Origin: JAAZBA01 sp964461815
GTDB lineage: Bacteria > Bacillota > Clostridia > Oscillospirales > QAMX01
Length of the DNA stretch: 64,000 bases
Reading direction: 5' to 3'
Assembly (NCBI GenBank): GCA_964461815.1
Contig: CAYWVF010000008.1
Span: forward strand, 45,816-109,815
The notes below the pieces were generated by a model. The model had not been told where the DNA came from and ran no database searches. It saw nothing but the letters and a program-made list of their open reading frames with translations. Shown here piece after piece: positions 42,817 to 50,820 of the stretch. Positions within the stretch are counted from its first letter, which is position 1; each line of letters opens with the position of its first letter. The translations under genes and the position numbers were made by a program.

Positions 42817-43905
42817 TTACTCAGCTAAAATAAGCTCTTCCAGTGACAGTATCTCGACATCGCTCTGCTCTACAGCCTTTAACGCTGCATATTCCGATAC
42901 ACAAGCAGTGACGATAGCTTTGATGTTGAGGCTCTTTGCATTAAATATCCTGCGCTCTGCCACCTTTTCTACGACCTCGGGCATGTACTGAGCCATGAGG
43001 ATATTTCCTGCCCATACAGTTTCCGCACGATTGAGAAGCATTTCACTGATATTGGCATAGGATGATACTATGCTGCGAAGCTCCTCGGTCTCGTCGAGAT
43101 CACGTGCAAGCTGATACGGATCCTGGATAGCTACGCTGCGCTCTGTCTTTGCAGCCTTGAGAGCACCGCTCTTTATAAGCTCTGCGACAAAAACTGTATA
43201 GGTCACGACATTTGTATGTACATCTACGCCGTATTCTTTGTATGTCTGCTTGACAGCCTTTGCATCGTTCGGATCGTAGAGGACTACTGTGCTGTAGCCG
43301 TTCATGAGCTCTGCTGCTGCTGCCATCTGCTCCTTTGTTTCGGCAGCTGCACCGATGAGGAAGTCGAGCTGTGCGCCTGTGGACGGCTCGGCGGAGAGTG
43401 CTGTGAATGAAACATTGGCATTTTCAAGCACCTTTATTGCCTTTACAGCCTGATCGCAGCGTTCGTAGCGTGCATCTGCACCGAGAACGAGCAGGATGTC
43501 AGTCTTTTCGCTGTGAGAAGCGAGCTTTTCACTTAAAGCCTCACTAAGCTCCGTTTTACCGTATGCATTGCCTGTTTCGAGGCAGTTATCGACCAGTGTA
43601 TTGATATATTCGGGAAGCTTATCATCCAGTGCAGCCTGGAGACGTACCTCCTTTGTGAACATTACGGGATCCCAGCCTGTGGAGCAGCTGTGGACACATG
43701 CACCGCAGGTAGCACATTCATAAACGTTGTCGATGATCTCGGACAGGTCAATCGCCGCACGGTTTACAAGAGATATACCGAGTGCTCTTGCACGTGCCGT
43801 ATTCCTCTCCTGTCCCGTTGCATTTCCGACAGGGCATATGTGGTGGCACATCCAGCAGAAGCGGCAGGAGTCTACGTGTTTTTTGCTTTTTTCTGAAATT
43901 ATCAT
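42817..43905 (-). CDS. (Fe-S)-binding partner of FAD oxidase (GlcF/LldE-like), CCG motifs degenerate
   Basis: 362 residues. Two N-terminal 4Fe-4S motifs are intact: CRFCWMCHHICP (about 15-26) and CATCGACVHSCS (about 64-75). The C-terminal halves that normally carry CCG cysteines are present but altered: DPYQLARD replaces DPCHLxR, and ETVWAGNI stands where a CCG would be, leaving only isolated Cys residues (for example VTACVSEY). It may keep the electron-wire role while having lost the noncanonical cluster. Its gene follows the FAD oxidase by 76 bases and has its own SD with intervening hairpin. Confidence 0.8.
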   Translation of the reverse strand: MIISEKSKKHVDSCRFCWMCHHICPVGNATGQERNTARARALGISLVNRAAIDLSEIIDNVYECATCGACVHSCSTGWDPVMFTKEVRLQAALDDKLPEYINTLVDNCLETGNAYGKTELSEALSEKLASHSEKTDILLVLGADARYERCDQAVKAIKVLENANVSFTALSAEPSTGAQLDFLIGAAAETKEQMAAAAELMNGYSTVVLYDPNDAKAVKQTYKEYGVDVHTNVVTYTVFVAELIKSGALKAAKTERSVAIQDPYQLARDLDETEELRSIVSSYANISEMLLNRAETVWAGNILMAQYMPEVVEKVAERRIFNAKSLNIKAIVTACVSEYAALKAVEQSDVEILSLEELILAE

Positions 43906-43945
43906 AATTATATATTATTTTGGATAGACCAAAAGTTCTCCTTTC
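43906..43945 (-). promoter_or_regulatory. SD-hairpin-start leader of the Fe-S gene
   Basis: In mRNA sense GAAAGGAG (43945-43938), three bases, a 6-bp stem TTTTGG / CCAAAA with a 5-base loop (43934-43918), twelve bases, then ATG 43905. Linear SD-to-ATG distance is 32 bases; about 15 with the stem folded. The stem sequence differs from the ATGCTT type. Confidence 0.5.
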
Positions 43946-43981
43946 AGTTATATATGCGCTTAGGGCTGTTTATAAAGCGGA

Positions 43982-45418
43982 TTAGAGTCCGAGCTTGAAC
44001 GGATTCATGATGCCGTTGGGGTCGAGAGTCTTCTTGATGCCCTCAAATACCTGCATTGCAGAGCCGTACTGCTCCTTCATGAGTCTTCCGAGCTTTATAC
44101 CTACGCCGTGATGGTCGTTTACTACGCCGCCGTGAGCGATAGCTGCACGTACACCGCATGTCCATACCTGCTGATGAAGTCTGAGTGCTTCGACAGGATC
44201 CTGCGGTACATCCTTACCGTCGATAATGAAGCGGTCGTAGAGCATTGAGCCCCATTCATACCAGTGTGAGAAGTGAGCGATAAATCTTGCCTGCGGGAAA
44301 TTCGTCTCTACGGCATTCTTCATAGCCCAATATATTTCCTCGATCTTGTCATACGGCGCAATGGTGTCCATCGTACCGAACAGCTGAGGTATATCCATCA
44401 TGTGACCGGGATAGAAGAAGGTGATCTTTTCCTTCCACCACTTTTCTCCGTACTCACTGCCGAGATCCTCTGCTCCGTATTTTGCAAAGGTCTCAAGGAG
44501 TATCTTCTCCTCAACGTCAACTATTTCCTTTACTCCCTCGTAGGCTATGTTCATAAACGCACCCTTGCGCTCGACGCCTACGATCTTCTTTATAAGAGTA
44601 CCTGTTTCAGCCTCATCGTAGAGTCTCATGACTGAGGGCTTGAACTTCTGCAAAAGCTCACGGCTTGCCTTAAATGCACTGGACATATCCTGGAACAGGA
44701 AGCCTCTGAAACGGCGATCCTCAGGCTGATCATAGATCCTCATCTGAGCCTTTGTGATAACTCCGAGCGTACCCTCCGAGCCGATAAATATCTGATTCAA
44801 ATCCGGGCCTGCCGCATGCTTCGGTGCAGGTGAGGTGTAGATGATGTCACCGTTCGGGAGAACTACCTCCATTTGCAGCACCATATCATCGATCTTGCCG
44901 TACTTTGTGGAGCATACACCGATGCCTCGATGAGCAAGGAAGCCGCCGACTGTAGAGCATGTCAGCGAGGACGGATAATGCATCGTGGATTTTCCGACCT
45001 CATTTGCAGCCCACTCGATATGCTTGTAGATAGCACCTGTGCCGCACTCGATGTACATGGAGTCTGTATTTACATTATATATCTTATTCATGCGCTTGGT
45101 GTCGAGGATTATACCGCCGCATACCGGGATAGCGCCGCCCTGTGTACCGCCGCCTGCACCCCATGTGGTTACGGGAAGCTTATAGTAATTTGCGATCTTC
45201 AGCACCTTTGATACCTCGGAGGCATCCTTAGGACATACTACGATGTCAGCCTCGGGCATACGGCAGCCTCTGTCAGCCCACATACGTGACAGCCAGTAAT
45301 AGTCTACGCTGTGTGTGACCTTATCGATAGCTCTCGTCGAGCAGTTTTCACGTCCGACAGCATCCTCAAGCTCTGTCAGGATCATTGCGAATAAAAATTC
45401 ATTCATTTGGTATTGCAT
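43982..45418 (-). CDS. FAD-linked oxidase (GlcD/AGPS-like 2-hydroxyacid dehydrogenase)
   Basis: 478 residues of the vanillyl-alcohol-oxidase superfamily. FAD-binding PCMH domain at about 55-235: TTWGAGGGTQGGAIPVCGG, CSTVGGFLAHRGIG and FIGSEGTLGVITKA. C-terminal cap domain carries HGGVVNDHHGVGIKLGRLM with the conserved His pair, as in alkyl-DHAP synthase and lactate/glycolate dehydrogenases. Paired in the operon with an Fe-S protein and an ETF fusion, it probably oxidises a 2-hydroxyacid or sugar acid and passes electrons to the ETF. GAGGT lies about eight bases before the ATG. Confidence 0.88.
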   Translation of the reverse strand: MQYQMNEFLFAMILTELEDAVGRENCSTRAIDKVTHSVDYYWLSRMWADRGCRMPEADIVVCPKDASEVSKVLKIANYYKLPVTTWGAGGGTQGGAIPVCGGIILDTKRMNKIYNVNTDSMYIECGTGAIYKHIEWAANEVGKSTMHYPSSLTCSTVGGFLAHRGIGVCSTKYGKIDDMVLQMEVVLPNGDIIYTSPAPKHAAGPDLNQIFIGSEGTLGVITKAQMRIYDQPEDRRFRGFLFQDMSSAFKASRELLQKFKPSVMRLYDEAETGTLIKKIVGVERKGAFMNIAYEGVKEIVDVEEKILLETFAKYGAEDLGSEYGEKWWKEKITFFYPGHMMDIPQLFGTMDTIAPYDKIEEIYWAMKNAVETNFPQARFIAHFSHWYEWGSMLYDRFIIDGKDVPQDPVEALRLHQQVWTCGVRAAIAHGGVVNDHHGVGIKLGRLMKEQYGSAMQVFEGIKKTLDPNGIMNPFKLGL

Positions 45419-45433
45419 ATCTTTTACCTCATT

Positions 45434-46837
45434 TTACTTAATTAAAGTATCTATTTTAAGATTCGGGAAGTATTTGCAGAACTCGGCAAGCTCCTTGCGG
45501 TAGTCACCCTCAATCTCGACAAAGTGATGGATATACGGGCCGTCGATGATGCGATCCTCTACCGCCTGAAGCTCCTCGAATTCACCCCAGATGTATGTAC
45601 CGTGTGTCTGAGGGCCGTCTGTCGTATGGCAGAGAAGAGGCAGGAGCATGTAATTGCCGCTCTCCTGATCGAGACGTACCACGGTGTATGTACCGTCCTT
45701 TCCTCTGAACCACTCACGCTGATTGACAAGCCCTGCCTCACTGTCGGGAGCTTTTTGTGAGAGCGGGAACTGCCCGCAGTGCCATAAAAGCTCAGCGTTT
45801 TTGTTTTCGGGATGACGAACGGTGAACTCACCGAAGAGAGGCTTACCCTTACCGAACGTAGCACATTTCAGCAGTGCCATTACCATAGCACAGTGAACAT
45901 CACTTTCACAGGATATCATATATCCGAGGTCGTTTAGTATACCGTAGGCTGCACACGGTGCGAGTCCGTCAAACATTACAGGTGTCGCGGTCCAGCACTC
46001 CGCCGATATTACATCGAGCCTGAACTCCTCGAAAAGCTTTTTATACATTACCACGAGCGCAGCCATACCGTCTAAATACTTATGTGTGCTCTCGTCAAGC
46101 TTGTAATTGGTTTTCAGGTACTCAACGTACTCTGCGATCTCCGAACGGTCATTTTCAAGCACTGCCTTCATACGCTGCTCGATGATGGCAAAGTTTATCG
46201 GTATGAGCTTGATGCCGAACTTCTCCATCAGCTCGCCCTCGTTCCATATCACGGAGTAGAACGGTGTAGGTCTTGTGCCGACCTGACCGATACGCATACC
46301 GGAGAAATTTTTTACCATGCAGACGACACGCAGGAAGCTCTCAAAGCCGTTCTTGAATTCATCCGACTCAACACGGCAGCAGGGAAGATGAGAAAATGGG
46401 ATGTGGAAGCGCTGTAGCTGACGTGAGACACCGAAAAGTCCGCACTGCGAATCGGTAGGACGCACACCGTCTACATAGTACTCATCGTCAAGCGGTGCCC
46501 AGAGAAGCACAGGCTTTCCGAGCGCACGTGCAATGTCGGCTGCAATCTCCTCATTGCCGAAATTACAATTGATTATAAATACGGCGTCTACGTTTTCAGC
46601 CTTGAAGCGGTCTATTACCTCCTCTGCGGATGCATCATCGTACATGAGATCCTCAATACCGATGCCCTTGATGTCAACAAATTCCGTATTCTCGTTTGTG
46701 AAGCTGTCCTCGATATATTTTACAAAACGTTTGCCGCGCTGCTCTGCCGAGTACCAGTTGAAGGGGGTTCCTATCGGACGATCACTTACGTTGCGGCGCA
46801 TAGGGGCAAGACCTATTTTTACTTTATAATCAAGCAT
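45434..46837 (-). CDS. L-fucose/L-arabinose isomerase family-like protein
   Basis: 467 residues of the COG2407-type isomerase family (KVKIGLAPMRRNVSDRP at the start). Presumed Mn-binding residues lie in ISAECWTATPVMF, MISCESDVHCAM, LFGEFTVRHPEN and ELLWHCGQFP, matching the Glu/Asp/His set of fucose isomerase relatives. It lacks the length of true FucI (about 590). Likely interconverts an aldose and ketose, or acts on a related cyclic substrate. First gene of the operon, after an AGGAGAGGAGGG SD. Confidence 0.82.
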   Translation of the reverse strand: MLDYKVKIGLAPMRRNVSDRPIGTPFNWYSAEQRGKRFVKYIEDSFTNENTEFVDIKGIGIEDLMYDDASAEEVIDRFKAENVDAVFIINCNFGNEEIAADIARALGKPVLLWAPLDDEYYVDGVRPTDSQCGLFGVSRQLQRFHIPFSHLPCCRVESDEFKNGFESFLRVVCMVKNFSGMRIGQVGTRPTPFYSVIWNEGELMEKFGIKLIPINFAIIEQRMKAVLENDRSEIAEYVEYLKTNYKLDESTHKYLDGMAALVVMYKKLFEEFRLDVISAECWTATPVMFDGLAPCAAYGILNDLGYMISCESDVHCAMVMALLKCATFGKGKPLFGEFTVRHPENKNAELLWHCGQFPLSQKAPDSEAGLVNQREWFRGKDGTYTVVRLDQESGNYMLLPLLCHTTDGPQTHGTYIWGEFEELQAVEDRIIDGPYIHHFVEIEGDYRKELAEFCKYFPNLKIDTLIK

Positions 46838-46871
46838 AAAATAATACCCTCCTCTCCTTTTTTATATATTT

Positions 46872-46900
46872 ATGATACCAAATGCAGGAGAGTTTTTCAA
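46872..46900 (-). promoter_or_regulatory. Promoter of the ten-gene catabolic operon
   Basis: Minus strand TTGAAA (46900-46895), 17-base spacer ending TGG, TATCAT (46877-46872). An RpiR-type operator candidate (46911-46923) lies ten bases upstream of the -35. Confidence 0.7.
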
Positions 46901-46910
46901 CAGGGTTTGC

Positions 46911-46923
46911 GAAAATATTTTTC
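46911..46923. promoter_or_regulatory. RpiR operator candidate 1
   Basis: GAAAATATTTTTC, a 5-3-5 palindrome between the two divergent -35 elements. Same GAAAA-N3-TTTTC core as the site at 46960-46978; the two centres are 52 bp apart (about five helical turns). Confidence 0.55.
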
Positions 46924-46930
46924 AAATTTC

Positions 46931-46959
46931 TTGATTTATATGCGAGAATATGCTATAAT
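46931..46959 (+). promoter_or_regulatory. rpiR promoter
   Basis: TTGATT (46931-46936), 17 bases ending TGC, TATAAT (46954-46959); extended -10. Confidence 0.72.
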
Positions 46960-46978
46960 AATGAAAATAATTTTCATT
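46960..46978. promoter_or_regulatory. RpiR operator candidate 2 (autoregulation)
   Basis: A perfect 19-bp palindrome, AATGAAAAT-A-ATTTTCATT, directly abutting the rpiR -10 and covering its predicted transcription start. Contains GAAAATAATTTTC, matching site 1. Confidence 0.62.
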
Positions 46979-46990
46979 TACGGAGGGCAA

Positions 46991-47830
46991 ATGGAATCGA
47001 CCGTACATAGGATAAGATTTCTGTACTCGGAGATGGGGCCGGGTGAAAAAAAGATCGCAGATTACATACTCGACAATCCGCAGGACATCGTGGGAGTGTC
47101 GATAAGTGAGCTTGCAACACGCTGCGGCTGCGGTGATGCGACGGTAGTGCGCTTTTCACGCAGACTTGGCTTTGACGGATATCAATCGTTGAAAATAAGT
47201 ATAGCCGGGGAAATGAGTGCGACATCATCTATAGACCGTGAGATAACACGTGAGGACAGCTGCTTTGAGATATTCAGAAAGAGGATCAACGACATATCGG
47301 CGTCGCTGAGGAATACCGAGTCTGTGCTTGACGGAGCTGCGATGGAAAATGCGGCAAAGGCTATAATGAGTGCGGAGAGGATAGTTGTATTCGGCTTGGG
47401 AAATTCAGCGGCTATAGCACTGGATGCAGCACATAAATTCATGAGACTGGGACTCAATGCACAAAGCTGCAGTGACAATCATATGCAGGCACTGATAGCT
47501 TCGCATTTGGGCAGAGGCTGTGTTGCGGTAGGTATATCCCATTCGGGCTCGTCAAAGGATATCGTAGAGGCACTGAAGCTTGCAAAATCGGGAGGTGCGG
47601 TGACGATAGGGATCACAAATTACGGTGCGTCACCTCTGAGTGATACGGCTGACATCACTCTTTACACAAAAGCCGAGGAAACTAAGCGTTCGATACTTGC
47701 AATGAGCTCAAGAATAGCACAGCTTGCGATATTCGATGCAATTTACACGTATATAGTAGTAAATCTCGACCTACATGCGGTGCAGGAGATATATAAAACG
47801 GAATCATCGTTACAGGATAAGAAATATTAG
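46991..47830 (+). CDS. RpiR/MurR family transcriptional regulator
   Basis: 279-residue regulator: N-terminal HTH_6 domain (about 1-80, MGPGEKKIADYILDNPQDIV, then CGCGDATVVRFSRRLGF recognition region) and a C-terminal SIS domain (about 125-255, VFGLGNSAAIALDAAHKFM, GISHSGSSKDIVEALKLAK) that binds a sugar phosphate. Such regulators often control amino-sugar genes. ATG 46991 follows GGAGGG; upstream in-frame ATGs precede the predicted transcription start or lack an SD. Divergent from the ten-gene operon, presumably its regulator. Confidence 0.93.
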   Translation: MESTVHRIRFLYSEMGPGEKKIADYILDNPQDIVGVSISELATRCGCGDATVVRFSRRLGFDGYQSLKISIAGEMSATSSIDREITREDSCFEIFRKRINDISASLRNTESVLDGAAMENAAKAIMSAERIVVFGLGNSAAIALDAAHKFMRLGLNAQSCSDNHMQALIASHLGRGCVAVGISHSGSSKDIVEALKLAKSGGAVTIGITNYGASPLSDTADITLYTKAEETKRSILAMSSRIAQLAIFDAIYTYIVVNLDLHAVQEIYKTESSLQDKKY

Positions 47831-47859
47831 TGAAAAATGCTATTTTCGACGAAATTCAG

Positions 47860-47888
47860 TTGCAATGGCAACTATATTGTGGTATAAT
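47860..47888 (+). promoter_or_regulatory. prmC promoter
   Basis: TTGCAA (47860-47865), 17 bases ending TGG, TATAAT (47883-47888); AAGGAG precedes the ATG at 47921. Probably drives prmC-rimO-pgsA-cysS. Confidence 0.73.
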
Positions 47889-47920
47889 AACATGATACAA
47901 AAGACTAAGGAGTCACATAA

Positions 47921-48856
47921 ATGCTTGACAACGAAGAACTCAGCTTCAATAATGAAATACCGAAGGAAAAAACGTATCGTGAGCATCTGAATTATGCAAA
48001 GGGGATGCTGCGTCCGATGTGTCTTAAGATGGAGGATCTCGAGGCACGTGAGCTGACGGCGTATGCGGCAATGATGAGCGGTGCGATAATAAAGGCTGAC
48101 GAGCTTCACGGCTCACGTCTTGATGCATTTGCTCCGCCGAGCACCGAGCTGATACTTGATGATGTATTGGCAAGGCGTTTGAGTGACGAGCCGCTTGCAC
48201 TGATAATCGGTGAGTGGGATTTCTACGGGATCACGCTCAAAACATCACGCGGCGTGCTGATACCGAGAGCCGATACGGAAACTGTAGTGGAAAAGGCTGC
48301 GGAGCTTGTGAAAAAATCAGGCAAGGAGCCGGAGAAAATACTGGATCTGTGCTGTGGCACGGGCTGTATCGGCATAGCGATGATGAGTATTTTCAAAAGC
48401 AGTCGATGTATTTTCGGTGACATATCGGAAAAGGCGTTGGAGCTGACACGTGAAAACTTAAAGAGCACGGGCTATGATGATCGTTCGGAGGTGCTTGAGC
48501 TTGATGCGCTTGACGATCTTGCACCGACGATAGAGGAGCATTCGCTCGATCTTCTTATAAGCAACCCACCGTATATTTCATCCGACGAGATGCTTATGCT
48601 CCCGGTATCGGTCGCAGCATTCGAGCCGCATGACGCTCTTTACGGCGGTGTAGACGGACTGAGCTTTTACCGCTGTATCGCATATACGGCACGTGAGGTG
48701 CTGAAGGATGATGCTTTTCTCGTATTCGAATGCGGAGACGGTCAGGCAGATGATATAGAAATGATACTTCGTTCGGCAGGGTATGCTGACGTTGGACATA
48801 TGAATGACCTGAACGACAAGGAAAGAGTCGTTTGGGGTAAGAATAAATTAAGCTAG
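47921..48856 (+). CDS. prmC: Peptide chain release factor N5-glutamine methyltransferase
   Basis: Methylates the GGQ glutamine of release factors RF1/RF2. 311 residues with an N-terminal helical domain. The methyltransferase domain has IPRADTETVVE, ILDLCCGTGCIGIAM (SAM motif I) and the catalytic NPPYI at about 217. About 20 extra N-terminal residues precede the usual family start; the AAGGAG SD supports the longer form. PrmC normally follows prfA, which is not nearby here. Confidence 0.94.
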   Translation: MLDNEELSFNNEIPKEKTYREHLNYAKGMLRPMCLKMEDLEARELTAYAAMMSGAIIKADELHGSRLDAFAPPSTELILDDVLARRLSDEPLALIIGEWDFYGITLKTSRGVLIPRADTETVVEKAAELVKKSGKEPEKILDLCCGTGCIGIAMMSIFKSSRCIFGDISEKALELTRENLKSTGYDDRSEVLELDALDDLAPTIEEHSLDLLISNPPYISSDEMLMLPVSVAAFEPHDALYGGVDGLSFYRCIAYTAREVLKDDAFLVFECGDGQADDIEMILRSAGYADVGHMNDLNDKERVVWGKNKLS

Positions 48857-48868
48857 GGGTACGCTGTT

Positions 48869-50230
48869 ATGGACAAGAAATTTTGTATAGTATCATTGGG
48901 CTGTGCGAAGAACACGATAGACACGGAGCAGATGCTTGCCAAGCTGTTTGAGGCAGGCTATGAGATGGTAGACGATCCGGATGAGGCTGATATAGGTATA
49001 GTAAATACATGTGCATTCATCGAGGATGCAAAGAGCGAGAGCATCGCGGAGATAATAGAGATGAATCAGTCGAAAACTACGGGAGCAATGCTTGCGCTTG
49101 TGGTTACGGGCTGTATGGCACAGCGTTATAAGGAAGAGATATTCGAGGAAATGAATGAGGTCGATGCACTTGTCGGTACGGGAAGCTATCTCAGGATAGC
49201 TGAGGTATGCGATAAGCTGATCTCAGACTCCGAGAATGCGAAAATGGAAAAGATAGCAATATTTGATGATATCAATGCGCCTGTGGAGGAATGCCCGAGA
49301 GTACAGTCAACACCTCCGTACACAGCGTTTATCAAGATCGCCGAGGGCTGTGACAACCACTGCGGATATTGCGTGATACCGTCCATACGCGGATGCTACA
49401 GAAGCCGTGATATGGAGAAGATAGTTGAGGAAGCCGAGAATCTTGCGGAAAAGGGCGTGCGTGAGCTGATCGTTGTAGCGCAGGATATCTCACGCTACGG
49501 TATCGATCTGTACGGTAGGTTCGCACTGCCGGAGCTGCTTAAAAGGCTGTCGGGAATAGAGAAGCTCGACTGGATCAGACTGCACTACGTATATCCCGAT
49601 GAGATAACGGATGAGCTTATCGAGGTCATAAAGACCGAGCCTAAGATACTTAAATATATAGATATGCCTGTACAGCACTCCTCGGACAGACTGCTTGAGA
49701 CGATGAACAGACGCTATTCGAGAAGCGAGCTTGAAGCACTTATTAAACGACTTCGCCGTGAGATACAGGGTGTAGTTATAAGAACATCCATTATCGTAGG
49801 CTTACCGGGTGAGACTGAGGAAGACTTTGAGGGCTTATGTACGTTCGTTAAGAAGATGAAGTTTGAACGTGCAGGTATATTTACATACTCACAGGAGGAG
49901 GGCACTCCTGCCGGTGAGATGGAGGATCAGATAGAGGACAGCGTAAAGGAGCAGCGTGCCGAGCATCTTGAGCAGATACAGTCCAGAGTTATGGAATCCT
50001 ACAATAAGAAGCGCATCGGACAAAAGGTAGACGTTATCGTTGAGGGCTACGACACATATGCCGGATACTTCTATTCACGCTCATATGCCGAGAGTCCCGA
50101 GATCGACGGTTTGATATTCTTTAAGCCGAAGACAGTACGTCCGAAGGCAGGAGACATGGTAACGGTAAAGATAGTTGAGGATATAGACGGAGATATAGTA
50201 GCGGAATACGATGAGAGCACGATCAGGTAG
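48869..50230 (+). CDS. rimO: Ribosomal protein S12 methylthiotransferase RimO
   Basis: Radical-SAM enzyme that adds a methylthio group to the conserved Asp of ribosomal protein S12. 453 residues: N-terminal UPF0004 domain with SLGCAKNTIDTE, NTCAFIEDAK and VTGCMAQRY cluster cysteines; radical-SAM CxxxCxxC in EGCDNHCGYCVIPSIRG; C-terminal TRAM domain (about 380-450). The NTIDTE and SIRG signatures favour RimO over MiaB. Twelve bases after prmC. Confidence 0.96.
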   Translation: MDKKFCIVSLGCAKNTIDTEQMLAKLFEAGYEMVDDPDEADIGIVNTCAFIEDAKSESIAEIIEMNQSKTTGAMLALVVTGCMAQRYKEEIFEEMNEVDALVGTGSYLRIAEVCDKLISDSENAKMEKIAIFDDINAPVEECPRVQSTPPYTAFIKIAEGCDNHCGYCVIPSIRGCYRSRDMEKIVEEAENLAEKGVRELIVVAQDISRYGIDLYGRFALPELLKRLSGIEKLDWIRLHYVYPDEITDELIEVIKTEPKILKYIDMPVQHSSDRLLETMNRRYSRSELEALIKRLRREIQGVVIRTSIIVGLPGETEEDFEGLCTFVKKMKFERAGIFTYSQEEGTPAGEMEDQIEDSVKEQRAEHLEQIQSRVMESYNKKRIGQKVDVIVEGYDTYAGYFYSRSYAESPEIDGLIFFKPKTVRPKAGDMVTVKIVEDIDGDIVAEYDESTIR

Positions 50231-50238
50231 GTGATGAT

Positions 50239-50796
50239 ATGACATTACCTAATATATTGACTATCGCCAGAGTCGTATTGACGATCCCGTTTATGCTATG
50301 TGCCGTGCAGGACGGTGCGGTATATCAGATAATCGCACTCGTAATATTCGTCATTGCCGCAATAACCGACAAGATAGACGGTCATATCGCCAGAAAGTAC
50401 AATTTAATAACTACATTCGGCAAGATAATGGATCCTTTGGCAGATAAGCTGCTCACTACGGCTGCGATGCTGTGCTTTGTGGCAGACGGTCGAATGAGCG
50501 TATATGCTTTGATGATAATACTTGCACGTGAATTTGCCGTAACGTCACTTCGAGCGGTAGCGGCAGACGAGGGAAAGGTAATTGCCGCAGGCATATGGGG
50601 AAAGGCGAAAACGGTAGCGCAGTTTATATACGTTATATTGATGCTTCTGGATGTAGGCAAGTCCGCTGACGGTCTATTGTTCTACGTGGAACAGGCGGCT
50701 ATGTGGATCATAACGGCATTGACGATGTGGTCGGGCATAGTTTACTTTTACAAGAGCAGATCGATCATAAAGGTAAGTATAGATAAGAAAAAATAA
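50239..50796 (+). CDS. pgsA: CDP-diacylglycerol-glycerol-3-phosphate 3-phosphatidyltransferase
   Basis: Makes phosphatidylglycerol phosphate from CDP-DAG and glycerol-3-phosphate. 185-residue membrane protein with the CDP-alcohol phosphotransferase motif D-G-x2-A-R-x8-G-x3-D-x3-D, seen as DGHIARKYN then GKIMDPLADK. Starts MTLPNILTIARV after AGGTGAT. An exact copy of the parS-like 16-mer lies in its coding sequence (50678-50693). Confidence 0.96.
   Translation: MTLPNILTIARVVLTIPFMLCAVQDGAVYQIIALVIFVIAAITDKIDGHIARKYNLITTFGKIMDPLADKLLTTAAMLCFVADGRMSVYALMIILAREFAVTSLRAVAADEGKVIAAGIWGKAKTVAQFIYVILMLLDVGKSADGLLFYVEQAAMWIITALTMWSGIVYFYKSRSIIKVSIDKKK
50678..50693 (+). other. parS-like site 1 (in pgsA)
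   Basis: TGTTCTACGTGGAACA, identical to sites at 52707 and 56607. It differs by one base from the fully palindromic TGTTCCACGTGGAACA and resembles the B. subtilis parS consensus TGTTNCACGTGAAACA. Read in frame as Leu-Phe-Tyr-Val-Glu-Gln. Confidence 0.75.
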
Positions 50797-50820
50797 TGAA
50801 TCAATATTAGAGGTAGAAGT

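Noticed and set aside
35346..46837. Operon as a standard myo-inositol (iol) locus
   Set aside because: IolB/IolC/IolJ-like genes are present but IolG, IolE and IolD are missing, while NagA/NagB, FGGY and ETF genes have no place in that pathway.
38742..46837. Operon as an L-fucose utilisation locus
   Set aside because: The isomerase is shorter than FucI, the aldolase is class II FBP-type rather than FucA, and no fucose permease or mutarotase is present.
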